This document shows positions 62,433 to 64,000 of a stretch of 64,000 nt of DNA, in pieces. The DNA lies in contig NZ_JADQDN010000007.1 in assembly GCF_015694425.1 (NCBI RefSeq), positions 1 to 64,000 on the forward strand. Direction: 5' to 3'. Below the pieces are notes generated by a model. It made no database searches. It worked only from the letters and a program-made list of their open reading frames with translations, and was not told the origin of the DNA. This stretch comes from Microvirga terrestris (lineage in GTDB: Bacteria; Pseudomonadota; Alphaproteobacteria; Rhizobiales; Beijerinckiaceae). The translations under genes and the position numbers were made by a program. Positions within the stretch are counted from its first letter, which is position 1. Every line of letters starts with the position of its first letter.

Positions 62433-64000
62433 GTGTACCGATCCGGGGACGGCACAACTGTTTTTGACATTCACGTCGACGTTGCCGACGCGTCGAGTCG
62501 TGCGGGTGACTCAGATTCCGCAATTCTGTTTCCTGATAAGGATCTTCTTTTTAAAGCCGAGTACAAAAGAGCAGGACCCGATCTCCTACTCACAGGACCC
62601 GAGACAACCGCTGTCATCCTAGGGTTCTTCAAAGACGAACGACGTCTCAGCATTAGTACGCCGGAAGGGGCAAGCCTTACGGGCGCAACCGTCGAGGCGC
62701 TGGCAGGTCCGGATACACGAGGGCAATATGCGCAAATGGGTGCTGCGGCGGCCTTCGCTCCCATCGGGCATGTCGAGAAAGCGTCAGGAACCGTCACTGT
62801 ACTGCGGAATGGCGCCTTGATCGCGCTTCGGCTTGGCGACGCGGTCGCAAAGGGCGACGTCGTGCAAACCGGCCCGAATTCTGCGCTGACGGTCAAGTTC
62901 AACGATGGAACAGTCTTCAGCCTTTCTTCCAGCGCACGGATGGTGCTGAATGATATGGTGTATGCGGCGGATTCCAATGCAAATTCGGCGTTGCTCACGC
63001 TCGTTCAGGGCGTGATCGGGTTCGTAGCAGGGCGCATTGCCAAGACCGGTGATCTCAAAATCGATACGCCAGTTGCCACGATGGCGATTAGGGGAACGGC
63101 TGTTCAGACGGAGATCACGGCTGCCAGCGGAACGACGCGCTTCTCCCTGCTCGTAGAGCCGGATGGGAACGTCGGTTCGATTGTTCTCCTGGACAAGAAT
63201 AACCCATCCCACGTGATCGTATCCATGTCGGATGCCCGTGTCGCGACCCTCTTGACGCCAATGTCCGGAGCCGAACCGCGGATCACGCAAATAGCCAAGA
63301 CGAACGATGACATCAGGAGTGAAAGCGACTTCGTGAGGGATCTGTATCAGTTCGTTTCCCCCGAGCCGCGACAGAGGAGGGGTAGCAGCGATCCTGATGA
63401 TGCTCCCATTGTCCCTGTGAACATGCCTCAGACTGTTGATCCACTCGATTTTTCGGATTTTGCCGCAGCGCCCCCTACCCCAAAGCAAACCATATCCCGC
63501 GACGTGAACCTTCCTTCCCCGATAGCGGCACCTACGCCGATTGAGGGCGCTGCGGTTGAGGATGGGCGTGTTGAGCAGCTAGGCGCGCTGCCAGCTTCCA
63601 ACGTATCGGGGTCAGAAACGCTCCCGCGCGTAGTCACGCCGGAGAAACTGCCTCCCGGTGTGACATATCGTTCTGGCTCGCGCAGCTTTCGCCTGGACCC
63701 GACGCACCCGGCTTACCAACACCTGGGTGTAGGAGAGACAGACTCGGTTACGGTTGAGTATCATCTAATCTTCAATGGTGACACCACTGTGCCAGCCTCG
63801 GTGACCTGGATAGTCGATGGTCGAAACGATGCCCCCATTGCACGAAGCGATCGCGTCGGCGCTGTTCAAGAACATGGACACACGATCCTCGCCGTGCTTC
63901 CAAACGACCGCGACATCGATGGCGACGCCCTCCGTGTGGTTCGCTGGACAGCACCTATCGAAGGTTCCGTTAGCCTGGATGCAAGGGGTAACCTCGTCTT
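62433..64000 (+). CDS. FecR-domain protein with VCBS/cadherin-like repeats, partial
   Basis: At least 522 residues; open to the right edge, so the C-terminus is missing. Begins at GTG, 7 bases after AAGGGG; a stop nine codons upstream closes the frame. Residues about 130-235 are a FecR domain: VTVLRNGALIALRLGDAVAK, VQTGPNSALTVKFNDGTVFS and LKIDTPVATMAIRGTAVQTE. A Pro-rich linker (about 320-410) leads to a VCBS-type repeat, VTVEYHLIFNGDTTVPASVT and WIVDGRNDAPIARSD, and a start of another. Such proteins are large secreted adhesins or surface proteins, often passed through type I exporters. Confidence 0.85.
   Translation, partial: MYRSGDGTTVFDIHVDVADASSRAGDSDSAILFPDKDLLFKAEYKRAGPDLLLTGPETTAVILGFFKDERRLSISTPEGASLTGATVEALAGPDTRGQYAQMGAAAAFAPIGHVEKASGTVTVLRNGALIALRLGDAVAKGDVVQTGPNSALTVKFNDGTVFSLSSSARMVLNDMVYAADSNANSALLTLVQGVIGFVAGRIAKTGDLKIDTPVATMAIRGTAVQTEITAASGTTRFSLLVEPDGNVGSIVLLDKNNPSHVIVSMSDARVATLLTPMSGAEPRITQIAKTNDDIRSESDFVRDLYQFVSPEPRQRRGSSDPDDAPIVPVNMPQTVDPLDFSDFAAAPPTPKQTISRDVNLPSPIAAPTPIEGAAVEDGRVEQLGALPASNVSGSETLPRVVTPEKLPPGVTYRSGSRSFRLDPTHPAYQHLGVGETDSVTVEYHLIFNGDTTVPASVTWIVDGRNDAPIARSDRVGAVQEHGHTILAVLPNDRDIDGDALRVVRWTAPIEGSVSLDARGNLV

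Overview
The window reads as chromosomal DNA from an alphaproteobacterium of the order Hyphomicrobiales (rhizobia and relatives). The reasons are a complete fixNOQP-fixGHIS-fixLJ-fixK microaerobic island with hemN, a ChvE-GguA-GguB sugar importer, a YtfQRT-YjfF importer, a fused-permease TRAP transporter, and many short lineage-specific hypothetical genes in the gaps. A Microvirga- or Methylobacterium-like host is a guess, not something the sequence proves. No nif genes, rRNA or intact tRNA were seen.

Layout. 0-12.4 kb is a sugar locus. A DapA-family enzyme (cut by the left edge) and an IlvD/Edd-family sugar-acid dehydratase run leftward. Facing away from them are a YtfQRT-YjfF importer, a FadR-type GntR regulator and a ChvE-GguAB importer, followed by a convergent hemolysin III-type membrane protein. 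This fits uptake of an aldopentose or hexose and its non-phosphorylative breakdown. 12.4-20.5 kb is an accessory zone with orphan small genes, a coiled-coil membrane protein, a Gly/Ser/Asn-rich secreted protein, a degenerate tRNA-Lys, a cobalt-type nitrile hydratase operon and a GntR regulator broken by three frameshifts. 20.5-26.3 kb is a second sugar or sugar-acid locus: a YihV-like PfkB kinase, a GntR regulator and a DapA-type lyase, divergent from a binding protein and two permeases without their own ATPase.

26.4-42 kb is the micro-oxic respiration island. FixL (haem PAS) and FixJ should sense low oxygen and activate fixK. FixK should act at the anaeroboxes in front of fixNOQP (cbb3 oxidase), fixGHIS (assembly and copper insertion) and hemN (anaerobic haem synthesis). 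Three extras stand out: an MFS gene overlapping fixS with the two motifs of the copper importer CcoA; a stand-alone receiver between fixJ and fixK that resembles FixT; and a divergently placed His-tailed membrane protein whose promoter shares a 36-37 bp block with the fixK promoter, at the same distance from the start codon. That block is a candidate FixJ operator.

42-52.5 kb holds an orphan TrpX-like binding protein, a Cache-HAMP class III cyclase, decayed fragments of leuD and of an AraC regulator, a small secreted protein, a large RTX serralysin-type protease and a Bcr/CflA efflux pump. 52.6-61.9 kb is a catabolic locus around an IclR regulator: an SDR and an acyl-CoA synthetase leftward; a TRAP transporter, a second SDR, an alpha/beta hydrolase and a tandem PCC/DUF296 protein rightward. 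Two matching inverted repeats lie between the two arms. The right end is entered by a long FecR-domain/VCBS-repeat protein that continues past the window.

All assignments were made by reading; no database search was run. Family-level calls are firm for most large genes. Substrates of the transporters and enzymes, and all operator assignments, are inference.
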